Below, piece by piece: positions 1-10,109 of a stretch of 64,000 nt of DNA. The DNA is from Sophora flavescens (lineage: Eukaryota > Streptophyta > Magnoliopsida > Fabales > Fabaceae). Location of the stretch: NCBI GenBank assembly GCA_030762895.1, contig CM061062.1, positions 132,353,104 through 132,417,103 of the forward strand, read 5' to 3'. The position numbers and the translations under genes were made by a program. Below the pieces are notes generated by a model. The model searched no databases and was not told the DNA's origin. It saw only the letters and a program-made list of their open reading frames with translations. Position 1 is the stretch's first letter. Every line of letters starts with the position of its first letter.

Positions 1-138
1 TGGTTTGCAAGAATGAATGTTAAAATGATTTTGCTGTGATATTGATAAGGTAAAATAACCTGAGATTATAGTGCAGTAACACTGATTATAACAGCATCAA
101 ATAGTGCCTTAAAACAAACCAAAAACATGAGATCCTTA
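1..138. other. Left flank of the Athila insertion, probably MULE 3' region
   Basis: AT-rich sequence with no open reading frame. It ends in CCTTA directly before the Athila LTR, and CTTAT follows the other LTR at 17259, so these 138 bp should be continuous with the MULE 3' region at 17259 onward. That continuity is inferred from the target duplication. The far terminus of the MULE would lie left of the window. Confidence 0.6.
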
Positions 139-1545
139 TGATACGATTTTGGCAAGTATACCTAGTCGCAAACAAGTAATACGGTGGTGAGACCGAATAT
201 CGTTCTCGGGGATCGTGGACAAGTACCACTTCGCAAATTGGACTACTATCTAGACGATCGTTTGGATGGAAGGGAGCTCAATACTAAGTACTAAGCCCAG
301 CAAAAGTAAACAAAACAAAACAGACAAAAATAAAATGTTTTTGGTCTTTTAGAAATTTTCACAAACACTTAACAAGCAAACAGAGATGTGTTTAACTAGT
401 GGATGAAATTGTTAGGGTTAGACTACACTAATCCTCCCTTGATTGCAACGAAATGGCTAATAACACAATTCGTAATTCATTTATGACAATCAAATCTTCT
501 GAAATACTCAAACCCTAATGTCTTAGGTGGAATGAGCCTAAAACCCCAAATTAAACCCTAATGTCTTAGGTGGATTAACATGAGATTTTGCATGAAGAGT
601 CAAGATTTATAAGATTGCAAGCACCCCAAGACCTATGTCTAGGTTCATGAACTACTTGGCATTTTATTCATGAGCATGCCTTAACATCAATCTTTCAATT
701 GTCTATCAAAGCAACAAATCATTCCAAGGATGATCAAACCTAGGAAAGCTTTAAGCATGGAATCAAATACTTATAAAGAAATAGGAATTTCTATTACAAT
801 CAAATCATGAGACAACCAAGTTCAGAAAAGTCACCATCTAACCCCAACAAGAAGGGGTTTAGCTACACATAATCAAAGAGAAAAACAAAAGAAAAAAAAT
901 AGGGATAAGGGAAGGAAAGAACTCCGTGGAGGGATCCACGGCAGCCAGAGAGTATGTTTTTAGGGTTGGGGATACCGCTTTGCGTTACGCCTGCAGGCAT
1001 TTTTATAACTTATGTGCGCATCATGGCCGTGATGGCCATCACGGTCGAGCCGAGACGTGTTACCGTCTTGGGCGTGCCTTCAAATTCTGATCTGTCACGG
1101 CCGTGACACTCATCACGGGCAGGTCGTGATCGGTTCTGTCTGGTTCAACAAGCAGGTGACAGCCGTGATGGGCATCACGGCTAGGCCGTGACCAATTCTG
1201 ACTTTTAGGGGTCTGGTTCAGCTGATAGGTCACGGCCGTGATGGTCATCACGGCTAGGCCGTGACCAATTCTGACTTTAGGCATTATTCCTTTTTAGCTC
1301 GCTTCGATCATGGCCGTGACGGGCTCTGTTTGGTACATTTTCTTCACTTTTCAAGCTCTATCTTCATCCGAGCTCCATCATGGTCAATCTTGAGCATTTT
1401 TCCTTAAATTCTTGCAAAACAACACTACGAAACCGCCTTACCTGCTCCAAGATAAAATCTAACTAAAAATAAAATTAAATATGCCTAACTATATGAAAAT
1501 GCATGCAAAATGTACATGAAATATGAGGTGAGATCACACTCATCA
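139..1545 (-). repeat. 3' LTR of the Athila element (left copy)
   Basis: Direct repeat of 15854-17258, about 1.4 kb, with scattered substitutions and small indels. It starts TGATACGATTTT and ends CTCATCA. In element orientation U3 lies at the high-coordinate side. A TATA-like TTATAAAAA on the minus strand lies at about 1000-1008, and a GC-rich palindromic repeat block lies at about 1020-1320. Apparent ORFs inside (for example 1060-1284) come only from these repeats. Confidence 0.93.
1020..1320. repeat. Palindromic TCACGGCCGTGA-type repeat block in the LTR U3
   Basis: Several near-copies of a 45-50 bp unit built from TCACGGCCGTGATGG, CATCACGG and GGCCGTGACCAATTCTGA. Most units contain a CACGGCCGTG-like palindrome. 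The block is much more GC-rich than its surroundings and sits immediately upstream (minus strand) of the TATA-like box near 1000. The same block is at 16730-17040 in the other LTR. Confidence 0.85.
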
Positions 1546-1580
1546 AATCACCCCAAGCTTAAGACTTTGCTTGTCCTCAA
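1546..1580 (-). promoter_or_regulatory. Polypurine tract region of the Athila element
   Basis: On the minus strand the sequence directly before the 3' LTR reads AAGCTTGGGGTGATT, preceded by GAGGACAAGCAAAGTC. A purine-rich tract ending at the 3' LTR is where plus-strand DNA priming occurs in LTR retrotransposons. The inner gypsy element has the closely related tract AAGTTTGGGGTATTT at its own 3' LTR. Confidence 0.75.
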
Positions 1581-3200
1581 GCAATTACTAAGGCCAGGAG
1601 AGATAAATAATCAAAGCATGGATAGTGAACCAAGAACCTGAGAAGCTGATTCAAGTAACATGCATTTTCAATTAATTCAGCAAGAGACGATCAATTTCAA
1701 GTCCAATTAGAGGCTTAGGTTTCCCAGACTCATATTCTCACTGATTCGGGCACTCTTTCTCACCTCACTCAAGTATTTAGGAATATAGGATAATTCGCTC
1801 AATTTCCTCAAGGAATGAATTCTATCATAAGCTTGATTATCAACCAAATCTCTACTTTATTAATGAAAACATCTAAGAATCAAGAGGTCTTTTACTTTGG
1901 TTGTAACGGGGCCATGGGATTAATTGTTAGGTGGGGAAATCAAAGAAAGGAAATTTCAAAAGGCTACACAAAATATCAAACATTGTTAAGCATGACCTTC
2001 AAAAATACCTTTTTGGGTTTTGATTTATTTTTCCACCTTTCTTCTTTTCTTTTCTTTTTTTTTGTTTTATTTCTCATTTCTTTTTGGCATCCCCTTCTCT
2101 ATTTATATTTCTTTCCTTTTTTTTTCTTTTTCCTTTTTTTGAGAAGGGGAGATTTCCACTTCAAGAGAAATATTTTTCTTACTTTCTCATCCCATACTTT
2201 TTCAACTACCTTTTTGTACAATACTTTAGAAGGTCTCTCATCAAGCATCATTCATCAAAATTTTTCAAGGGACCAAGAAAAGTATTTTATTCTTCCAGGC
2301 TCAAAATTGGGCAACTGAGGGGTAGCATCTAATCAATAAAAGCTCAGAAGGCCGGAAAAATGCCTAGTGCCTCAATCATTTTCAAAAATTTTTAAGCTTC
2401 AAAATGGTTTCAAGTCAAGTTCTATAGAAATACAATCCAAGAGGAATAACACTCTATCACAAAGAATGGGGCAGATTTAGTGAGTACCCCTTTATGGCTC
2501 AAAATCTCACATTAAGTAGTTCAAAAATCAATGAGAAACACAAATCTATGGAACCACATGCTAATTATCAACTGTCAAAGATCATCTTCAAGCATTATTA
2601 TTTGTAGCCTTATCACAAGAATAAAAAAATTGGGTTCAAAAATCCACTATCTCAATTTATTTGGCACTAAGTTCTCACAATCGGATGCATAATTTAAGCA
2701 AAGGGGTAATCGAATCATGTGATCATGCAAAACTATGCCTATATGAATGCAAAATGCAAAATTCAAAAATTTACAAAAAATACCCCTACCCCAAGCTTAA
2801 AAACTTACATTGTCCCCAATGTAAATAATCAAGTTGGAGAGAGGAGAAAGAAAGAAAAAATGGAACAACTCACTGAGGTGGTAGCGGGTGTTGGCTCACA
2901 AGCCTGGGCAAAGATAGGTTGCCAATTGTGTCACGACCGTGACCTCCATCACGGCTAGGCCGTGATGCTCTCTGGTCTTCAGGGTCCTCCCATCACGCCC
3001 GTGATGGATATCATGGCTGGGCCTTGATCCTTTCTAGTTTTCACATTAAGCTCATCACGGCCGTGACCAGTGTCACGGCCTGGGCGTGATGACTACTGAC
3101 TTTGCTTCTTCCTGCCCTTTTTGTTTCTCCTTCCCTCTTGCCCTGAAAACACTTAACAAAACTATTAATTTATGAAATTTGTCCTCTTGATCTTCTCAAA
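1581..3200 (-). other. Long 3' noncoding region of the Athila element
   Basis: About 1.6 kb between the integrase stop and the PPT with no credible coding sequence. It holds a CT-rich stretch at 2036-2150, a second PPT-like motif at about 2783-2826 (minus strand: TTGGGGACAATG then AAGCTTGGGG) and an isolated GC-palindrome cluster at 2925-3095. Athila elements can carry an env-like ORF here. I see none, so it is either lost or was never present. Confidence 0.7.
2925..3095. repeat. Copy of the LTR-type CACGGCCGTGA palindromes outside the LTR
   Basis: Contains GTCACGACCGTGACC, CATCACGGCTAGGCCGTGA, CATCACGCCCGTGATGG and CATCACGGCCGTGACC separated by unrelated 15-25 bp spacers. The motifs match those of the LTR U3 block but lie in the internal 3' noncoding region, about 1.4 kb from the LTR. 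Confidence 0.75.
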
Positions 3201-4438
3201 TTATTCAAGAGGTAAAATCAAAAACAAAAGGAAAAGAAAAAGGAAACTTGGGTTGCCTCCCAATAAGCGCTTCTTTAACGTCACTAGCTTGACGGATGAT
3301 CTGTAAGAGGGTGCTTTAAGAGGGATGGAGACTGTTTGACGATCAAAGTCTCCTCCAAGGTAGTGCTTGAGCCTTTGTCCATTAACAGTGAAAGTATATC
3401 CGGACGATGGATCTTCCAATTCAACCGCACCAAATGGGGAAACTGACTTGACATGGAATGGACCCAACCACCTTGATCTCAACTTGCCCGGAAATAGCTT
3501 GAGACGTGAGTTAAAGAGCGAGAATTGATTGGCCTTCTTCAAATTGCTTGGGAATAATGTACTTATCATGCCAAAACTTTGTTCTTTCCTTGTAGATTCT
3601 TGCACTCTCATATGCCAAGAGTCGGAATTCATCCAACTCATTCAATTGCAATAGCCTCTTGTCCATAGCCAGCTTTGTATCAAAGTTCAAGGCTTTCACT
3701 GCCCAAAAAGCACGATGCTGGAGCTCTACCGGAAGGTGACATGATTTACCAAACACTAATTGGTAGGGTGACATACCAATAGGTGTTTTGTATGCAATCC
3801 GATAGGCCCAAAGTGCATCATACAGCTTCCTTGCCCAATCCTTTCTTGCATTATTCACCGTTTTCTCCAAGATCCTCTTTAATTCCCGATTGGACAATTC
3901 CACTTGCCCACTGGTTTGCAGGTGGTATGGTGTGGCAACTTTATGATTGACCCCAAACTTGGCAAGCACCGCATTGAACTCTTTGTTGCAAAAATGAGTA
4001 CCCCCATCACTAATAATAGCTCTAGGGGTTCCAAATCGGGTAAAAATATTCTTTCTCACAAAACTAACCACTGTTTTTGCATCATCTTTCACACTTGGGA
4101 CAGCTTCAACCCATTTGCTCACATAGTCAACCGCAACCAGAATATACTTGTTGTTGCAGGATGAAGGGAAAGGACCCATGAAGTCGATCCCCCACACATC
4201 AAAGAGCTCCACCTCTAAAATACCCTTCAAGGGCATCTCATTTCTCCTGGATATACTTCCGGTTCTTTGACACTTGTCACACTTCATCACCTAAGCTCTA
4301 GAGTCTTTGAAAATGGTGGGCCAAAACAAACCACTTTGCAAGACCTTCATGGCGGTTCTCTCACCACCAAAGTGTCCTCCATAAGGTGAGTTGTGGCAGT
4401 GAGTCAAAACCCCATTAACCTCTTCTTCCGGAATACAT
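3201..4438 (-). pseudogene. Athila integrase, main part (frameshifted, with in-frame stop)
   Basis: On the minus strand this continues the polyprotein broken at 11377. It begins with the rest of the zinc finger (HCHNSPYGGHFGGERT, then CDKCQRTG). The catalytic core follows, with DDE-type residues in GIDFMGPFP, ISDGGTHF and the GQVELSNRELK segment. Last comes the C-terminal part with LFPGKLRSRWLGPF and RLLGGNPS. A TAG at 4291-4293 interrupts the region just before the second zinc-finger cysteine pair. An extra base near 3519 shifts the frame between the core (to 3511) and the C-terminal part (3203-3641). Integrase inserts the DNA copy into the host genome; this copy should be inactive. Confidence 0.9.
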
Positions 4439-4659
4439 TGATAAGCCTCCTGGCTCATCTAGTTTTATGGCTAGTATGACCAGGGGTTTTGTGCAAATTA
4501 TATCCTATTTCCACCCAAATTAGATTAGATTGTCCTCAAGCAAGGTTTTGAGTCTATAAAGTAGTTTTAGGTTAATTTAGCCAGTTTTGAGTCAAATAAA
4601 GCACTTATGGCTATTTGGTTGTTTTTCAGGTTAAGTAGAAGTTGATGGAATAAAGAACA

Positions 4660-4985
4660 GGGGGTTCGCCCCGCGAAGAAGATCTCGCCCCGCGAGTCAC
4701 CCAACCCTGAAAGTCAGAGACTACCACGGCTTACCCGTGTTGAAGGTCACGGCTGTGGCAGTTTTGAAGTTGAAGAGTCTCGCCTCGCGAGCATCCATTC
4801 GCCTCGCGAGCCTGGAAGTCAGAAAGCATCACGGTTGGCCCCTGATGTTCATAACGGGCGTAATAAGAAGACTCTTCAGTTCCTCGCCTCGCGAAGGTGT
4901 GTTCACCTCGCGATAATACCAAAGGTTGCAGACTGTTCACAAGATTCGCGTCGCGAGATATGCTTCGCCTCGCGAGAGGGTGAAA
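4660..4985. repeat. CTCGCGAG palindrome array upstream of the TATA box (5' LTR)
   Basis: At least nine short GC-rich motifs of the type TCGCCTCGCGAG or TCGCCCCGCGA occur within about 320 bp, with further CACGG/CCGTG motifs. Spacers are unrelated. The block ends about 15 bp before the TATA box. The 3' LTR has the same block at 10330-10655. Confidence 0.85.
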
Positions 4986-4996
4986 TTTCTGAATAG

Positions 4997-5004
4997 TATA
5001 AAAG
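4997..5004 (+). promoter_or_regulatory. TATA box of the nested gypsy LTR
   Basis: TATAAAAG preceded by GAATAG and followed by a GC-rich CTGTCTGGGCAG. It has the right position for LTR transcription, between the palindrome array (U3) and the R/U5 part. The same box is at 10666-10673 in the other LTR. Confidence 0.7.
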
Positions 5005-5714
5005 GCTGTCTGGGCAGAATGTGAAGGACTTTTGCTTCTCCATTGTTCTGTTTACATTTTTTCTGTGTGTTTTCGTTTTTTTTCATGGAGAACTAAGTTT
5101 CTAGGATTAATCTATTGTAATCGATTTCCACTACACTTGAGGTTCTTGTATTTCCTGTTTTGTATGTTTTTCCCTTTTCAATGCCATGCTTTATATTTCT
5201 GTTTGCTTAATTCAGGAGTATATTGTGTTGTGTTGATTTGTTTTTGGTGATATCATGTTCCTATAATTAATCGCATTTGCTTAATTCGCGTGTGTACATT
5301 TCGTGTTCGCTTAGTTCACGAAGGGCTTAACCCCGTTTGCTTAATTCGGGAATAAGGACATATATCTGTAGTAGTGGTTTCGCTTGTAAATTGCTGCTAC
5401 AACCAGGAGGGGATTAGAATCTGCTTAGGGCTTGGAAATTGCATGAACCTATGATAGTTGGGAAATCGAGAACAATGGATTAATCGTTTTTAGCTATTTG
5501 ACAATCTCTTTGAATTGCCTTGTTTCATTGCTCTGTTATTATTTTTTTTTCTTATTTGCATCCCAATCCACCCCCCCCCCCCCCCAAAACTGATTTTTGT
5601 GATAAATAACACTTTAAGAGTCCTTATGAGACGACATCCGAGTTGTCATCCTAAACTACAGTTTTAAAACCCGCTCATTCTTTTTGGCGCGTGCGCGACA
5701 GCGCGATCAAAAAT

Positions 5715-5732
5715 TGGCGCCGTTGCCGGGGA
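5715..5732 (+). promoter_or_regulatory. Primer binding site, tRNA-Asp type
   Basis: TGGCGCCGTTGCCGGGGA starts 6 bp after the 5' LTR. It is the exact complement of the 3' end of plant tRNA-Asp, known as the primer for many Athila/Tat elements. Confidence 0.88.
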
Positions 5733-5817
5733 CTCTGGTTTGTTATTTTTCGCATTTTAAATTTTTCTTTTCTTTTCTTTTCTTTCTTTTATTTTCTGTT
5801 TTTATTTTGAATTAGTC

Positions 5818-6971
5818 TGGCTACTAGATCTACTTGCCCTGAACTGTGTGATTTTGATCCGGAAATTGAAAGAACACTGCACACACTCCGTAGAGAATTT
5901 CGGGCTAGCACTAGTAGTGATTCTAATTCCAAAACTGTTTTTGAAAACATGGGAGACCAAAGGACATTAAGACAACTTTTGCTGCCCACGATGTAAATTA
6001 TAATGGATTTTGTATTTCATATCCTGGTGCTGATACTCCTTTTGAACTAAAATCTGGTTTCATTCACTTGTTGCCAAAGTTTAATGGTCTTGCAGGTGAG
6101 GATCCACACAAGCACTTGAAGGAATTCCAAGTTGTCTGCTCCACAACCTCGAGATCGAGGAGGAGTCATCAAGATAGCATCAAGCTGAAAGCTTTTCCGT
6201 TCTCACTCCAGGGAGCTGCAAAGGATTGTCTATTATATCTTGAGCCGAACTCTATCACCACTTGGAATGATTTGAAGAGGGTTTTCCTGGAAAGATATTT
6301 TCCTGCTTCCAGAGCTGCGTCAATAAGGAAGGAGATATGTGGCATCCGACAAGGAAATGAGTCGTTGGCTGAATATTGGGAGAGGTTTTGAGCATTTGGT
6401 ATCCAGTTGCCCCGAAGATCGGATTTCGAACAGCCTTCTCATCCAGATTTTTTTATGAAGGATTACCGCCAATGGATAGGAATCTTTTGGATGCTTTGCT
6501 AGTGGGGAGCACTTGTTGATAAGACCCCACCGCTGCCAAGCCTCTCATTGAGAATATGTCACCGAATTCCCAGCAGTTTACTACCTAAGAAATTCAGTTG
6601 AGACAAGAGGTGTGCATGAGGTCCATAGCTCTTCGTCCAACCAGGCCGCCCTTGAGAATAGATTGGATGATCTCACTTCTTTTGTAAGGCAATTGGCAAT
6701 AGACAGGGTTCAGCCTGCAAGGTTGTGTAGCATGTGCAACTCTCCTGAGCACCCTTGTGATGCATGCCCCATTCTGAAGGAAGGGTCATTTTCTGATTTG
6801 TCTCAAGCCTATGCAGTCCATCCCTATAATTCAGTGCAAATCGTAACCAATACAAGACTCCCGACCTCTCAACAAATAGGTACCATCCCAACTGGAGGAA
6901 TCATCCTAATCTGTGGTATGGGAACTCATCCCAACAAAAACCGATGGCACCTCAGAATCCTCCTCAAGTGA
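5818..6971 (+). pseudogene. Degraded gag of the nested gypsy element
   Basis: Capsid-type Retrotrans_gag region: an N-terminal CDFDPEIERTLHTLRREF segment, then LLPKFNGLAGEDPHKHLKEF, LKAFPFSLQGAAKDCL and TTWNDLKRVFLERYFPASRA, ending in ESLAEYWERF followed by TGA (6389-6391). Further fragments continue in other frames to a cysteine-rich CSMCNSPEHPCDACP segment (about 6730-6774). The apparent start codon is CTG (5818) where an ATG is expected. At least one frameshift falls near 5985, and several stops follow 6389. Gag would form the virus-like particle; this copy cannot give a full protein. Confidence 0.8.
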
Positions 6972-7279
6972 CCTCTTCTGCACCTTCTGGAACTTTATTG
7001 GAGGACATGTTCAAGCAAATGACTTCACAGATGAATGCACAAATGACTACACTTTTCCAAAGAAAGAATGGGACAGCTCCAGGCACGCTTCCGTGCCTCA
7101 CAGCACGGATATCGGCGCCCAGACAGATGCTAGCATTCAAGATTTGAGGACACGGATTGGGACAGATGGCCACCTCCATAAACAACATACAAAGAAGGTC
7201 AAGGGACAACTCAACTGCCGCATAGCCGATGATAAATCCCAATGCCTCCAATACTAATGTGAGTGCCATATCTCCGAGA

Positions 7280-8110
7280 TCCGGAAAAGTTGTTGAGGCC
7301 ACCTCTGGATAAGATGAAGAAACTATTGAGGTAACTCCTGAGCTTATTGTTGAAGTTGAAGTTGAGAAAGTGTACAGACCACCCATCCCATTCCCACATA
7401 GATTATAGAAAAATAAGAAGATTGGTGGTGAAGACAAGGAAAGGGAGATTTTAGATGTGTTCGGAAAAGTAGTCAGGAATATTCCCCTTCTAGATGTGAT
7501 CAAGCAGGTGCCCAAGTATGCCAAATTTCTGAAAGATCTATGAACCAACAAGAGGAAGTTGAAGAATAATGAGAGGATTGATTTGGGAAGAAATGTCTCA
7601 GCTCTTATCCAGTCTAGGCCTCGCACTGAGAAAGAGTTGCTTCTTGAAACCCCTACTCAGGCACTACCACAGAAGTGCAAGGACCCAGGCACTTTTACTA
7701 TTCCATGCACTATTGGGGACAAGAAATTTGAAAATTGCATGCTGGATTTGGGAGCCTCCATAAATGTCATGCCTACCTCCATCTTTAATAACCTTGATCT
7801 TGGGTCCTTGCAGTATACAGGTCTCACCATCCAGTTGGCCAACAGGACCAGTGCCCGCCCCATGGGAATGTTAGAAGATGTGCTAGTGCAAGTTGATAAT
7901 TTGATCTTCCCAGCTGACTTCTACATCCTGGACATGGCAGGAGAGACACATTCCAGTAAATCACCAATCATCTTGGGCCGACCATTCATGAAGACAGCTA
8001 AGACTAAGATTGATGTTGATGATGGGACCATGTCTATGGAGTTTGGGGATATAGTTGCAAAGTTTAACATCTTTGATGCAGGGAAACATCCAAAGTGGAA
8101 GAGCACTTAG
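7280..8110 (+). pseudogene. Retropepsin-like aspartic protease region of the nested element
   Basis: The uninterrupted part is 7559-8110. It carries DPGTFTIPCTIGDKKF, the active-site region LDLGASINVMP and the downstream IILGRPFM motif, typical of gag-polyprotein proteases of plant Ty3/gypsy elements. The 5' part (7280-7558) matches the expected linker but contains stop codons, including a TGA at the KDL*TNKRK site just before 7550. The protease normally releases gag and pol products. Its preservation as the only enzyme of this element is notable. Confidence 0.85.
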
Positions 8111-8640
8111 TTTTCCACATAGAGCTGCTTTCTGAGACTATTGAGGACACCCATGCGGACTTGTTTTCTAATTTTCCATTTAGTTCTGGCTTTGATGATA
8201 TTTGTTCATGTCCTGATTGTACTAACACTAACCATTGTGTGGTATGTGCTGAGATTGCTGCATGTTTAGCAGGCGATAAATTTGTCAGTGCAGTGAATGA
8301 GGAGCATGAAGAAGATGAAGCAGCGCCGGAGACCCTCCCTACCTATCTGCCACCTCCCCCCGCGAAACCACCAGAGGAAATGGATTTTGCACCATGGCCA
8401 GTTCAAGGGATTTAAGCCAAATTTTATTGGGAGGACTTTGTTGAGGAAGCGGTCGTCTTTGACCCAAGAGGATATGATGAGTCCACCGCATTGAGCAAGG
8501 TCACCATCATTGTCAAGTGTTTACTCATATATCAAGGCTGCAAGTTATGGGACCATGGAATGAACTCTATCTCTTTGGCCTTATGCTACAAGCAATGGGA
8601 TCCAGGTGCCAGCGCCCGCCTACACTGACACTTGATCAGG
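8111..8640 (+). pseudogene. Remnant of the protease-RT linker, truncated before RT
   Basis: An open stretch (to about 8415) encodes an acidic, proline-containing linker with a cysteine-rich CSCPDCTNTNHCVVCAEI segment. The acidic EEHEEDEA and LPPPPAKPPEEM parts follow. A coding-like remnant continues to about 8630 with stops. Where the reverse transcriptase should begin, the sequence changes to 3' noncoding DNA. This marks the site of the RT-RNaseH-integrase deletion or replacement. Confidence 0.5.
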
Positions 8641-10074
8641 GAGTACCCTTTTTCTTTTCCCTCACTCGGATTTTATAGTCATGTTGTTTCATTGGGGACA
8701 ATGTATATTTTAAGTGTGGGGGAGGGAACTAGTTGTAGTTTTGTTGTGTCTTGTTTGTTTCCTTTTCTTTTAATAAAGCTCCTGAATAATTTGAGAAGCT
8801 CGGGAGTTGTGTTGAGTCTTTTGTTGGCAAGTTTGATGGATTTTGATTGATTTTGCACAGATTGATTGCATGTTATGTGTTGACTGTTTCCCCCTAGGAT
8901 TTGAACATTTTTTGAAAAATGATCCCCATGTGATTGAAAACTGAACTTTGAGATTTTGTTATGATGACATGATTTATGATAAGTTTGGGGTGATAGGAAG
9001 CACACACTAGGGATAGAATCTCTGTCAAACAATTTGCATGAATGTCCAGGTGAGGTTTTGAGCCTCCAACATGTTTTAAACTGTGTGAAATCACTTTCAA
9101 GTTGCACTTTCCTGAATTTGCTTGAATCTCTTTCTGGTTTGCATGATTATGTGTTTGCTTTAGATGATTTAGGCAATTTTCTTTGTAAATAACTACTTAG
9201 CCTAAAATAACCATCCCTAATGCATGTTCCCTAGTTAGCCCCATTGAGCCTAATTAGCCTATTATTTCTTGATGACCTTATGTTATGAGCTAAAATGTGG
9301 AAAACCATGTTAACCCGATCTTAGGATTAGGAGAGCATGGAATCTTAGAAAGAGAATGGTTGCAAGAAACTAAGTTTGGGGTGGCTACAAGGTGTAATGT
9401 GTTGTTTGGTATTGAGGAAAAAAATAATAATAAAAAGGTTGGAAAGAAAAAAAAAAAAAAAAAAAAAAAAAAAGAAAAGTGTAAAAATGTTAAAAATAAA
9501 AGTATTAGAAAAAAAAAGAGGCTGTAGTCACCCAAGGCAAAAAGATAAATGAGAAAAGGAACTTGAGTGGAATTTCAATGTTTTGAAGTATTTCATGCTC
9601 TCTTAGTTCCTAGGGTCTTCAGCCTAGTTCCTTTGTATATCCTACCCTTAGCCAGGCCCCATTACAACCCATAAAAGACCTTTTGATGTTGCATGCATGT
9701 TTTCTGTGGGAACCATTTTGAGATGAAAATCAAATTTATGGGAAGTGTTCTTGAAAGTGAAATTGAGTGAATTGTTGATAGCCTAGATAAACTGAGCGAT
9801 TGAATGAACACTAAATGCCCTTGTGAGGAAGGCAGTTGTTTGAATTTGGTGATCTCCCTCTTGTGTGTAACTTGGATCCCCTGCTTAGATTAATGATTGT
9901 TTGAATGATAAAATTCTCAATTGATTAGGATGAATGATTGTGGGGATTGCTTTGTTTGAAAGGGGGAACATTGAAGAAAACTGTTTTGATGTATTGCGTG
10001 AATTTGTGCAAGGTTGATTGAATCTTTTAAAGCTTGCCAGTCTTGAGTCTTTTTGATTTTTGAGTTTTAGTTTG
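8641..10074 (+). other. 3' noncoding region of the nested gypsy element
   Basis: About 1.4 kb without coding potential. It starts with a PPT-like motif (TTGGGGACAATG, then AAGTGTGGGGGAGGG) at about 8692-8727. It holds a poly-A tract of about 30 bp near 9440-9473 and AT-rich sequence. Small ORFs in it are low-complexity. Confidence 0.7.
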
Positions 10075-10109
10075 CTTGGGGACAAGCAACGTTTAAGTTT
10101 GGGGTATTT
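10075..10109 (+). promoter_or_regulatory. Polypurine tract region of the nested gypsy element
   Basis: CTTGGGGACAAGCAACG followed by TTTAAGTTTGGGGTATTT directly precedes the 3' LTR at 10110. It is closely related to the tract of the Athila element on the other strand. Confidence 0.75.

Larger units (their letters stand above)
4439..5709 (+). repeat. 5' LTR of the nested gypsy element
   Basis: 1271 bp, TGATAAG...GCGATCA. It matches 10110-11376 with only scattered differences, so the insertion is fairly recent. A TATA box (TATAAAAG) is at 4997-5004, directly after a palindrome-rich block at 4660-4985. Short copies of TTGCTTAATTCGCG-like sequence recur at about 5260-5350. A C-run lies at about 5570-5586. 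Confidence 0.94.

Noticed and set aside
1060..1284. 74-codon ORF on the minus strand in the left LTR (and a similar one at 16578-16964)
   Set aside because: It is produced by the palindromic repeat units of the LTR. The amino-acid repeats follow the DNA repeats and no domain is present.
1815..2332. ORFs in the Athila 3' noncoding region
   Set aside because: They run through a CT-rich low-complexity stretch rich in Phe and Leu, on the strand opposite to the element, with no domain.
5570..5586. C-run and short T-runs in the gypsy LTR as regulatory sites
   Set aside because: Homopolymer slippage regions that differ in length between the LTRs; no evidence of function.
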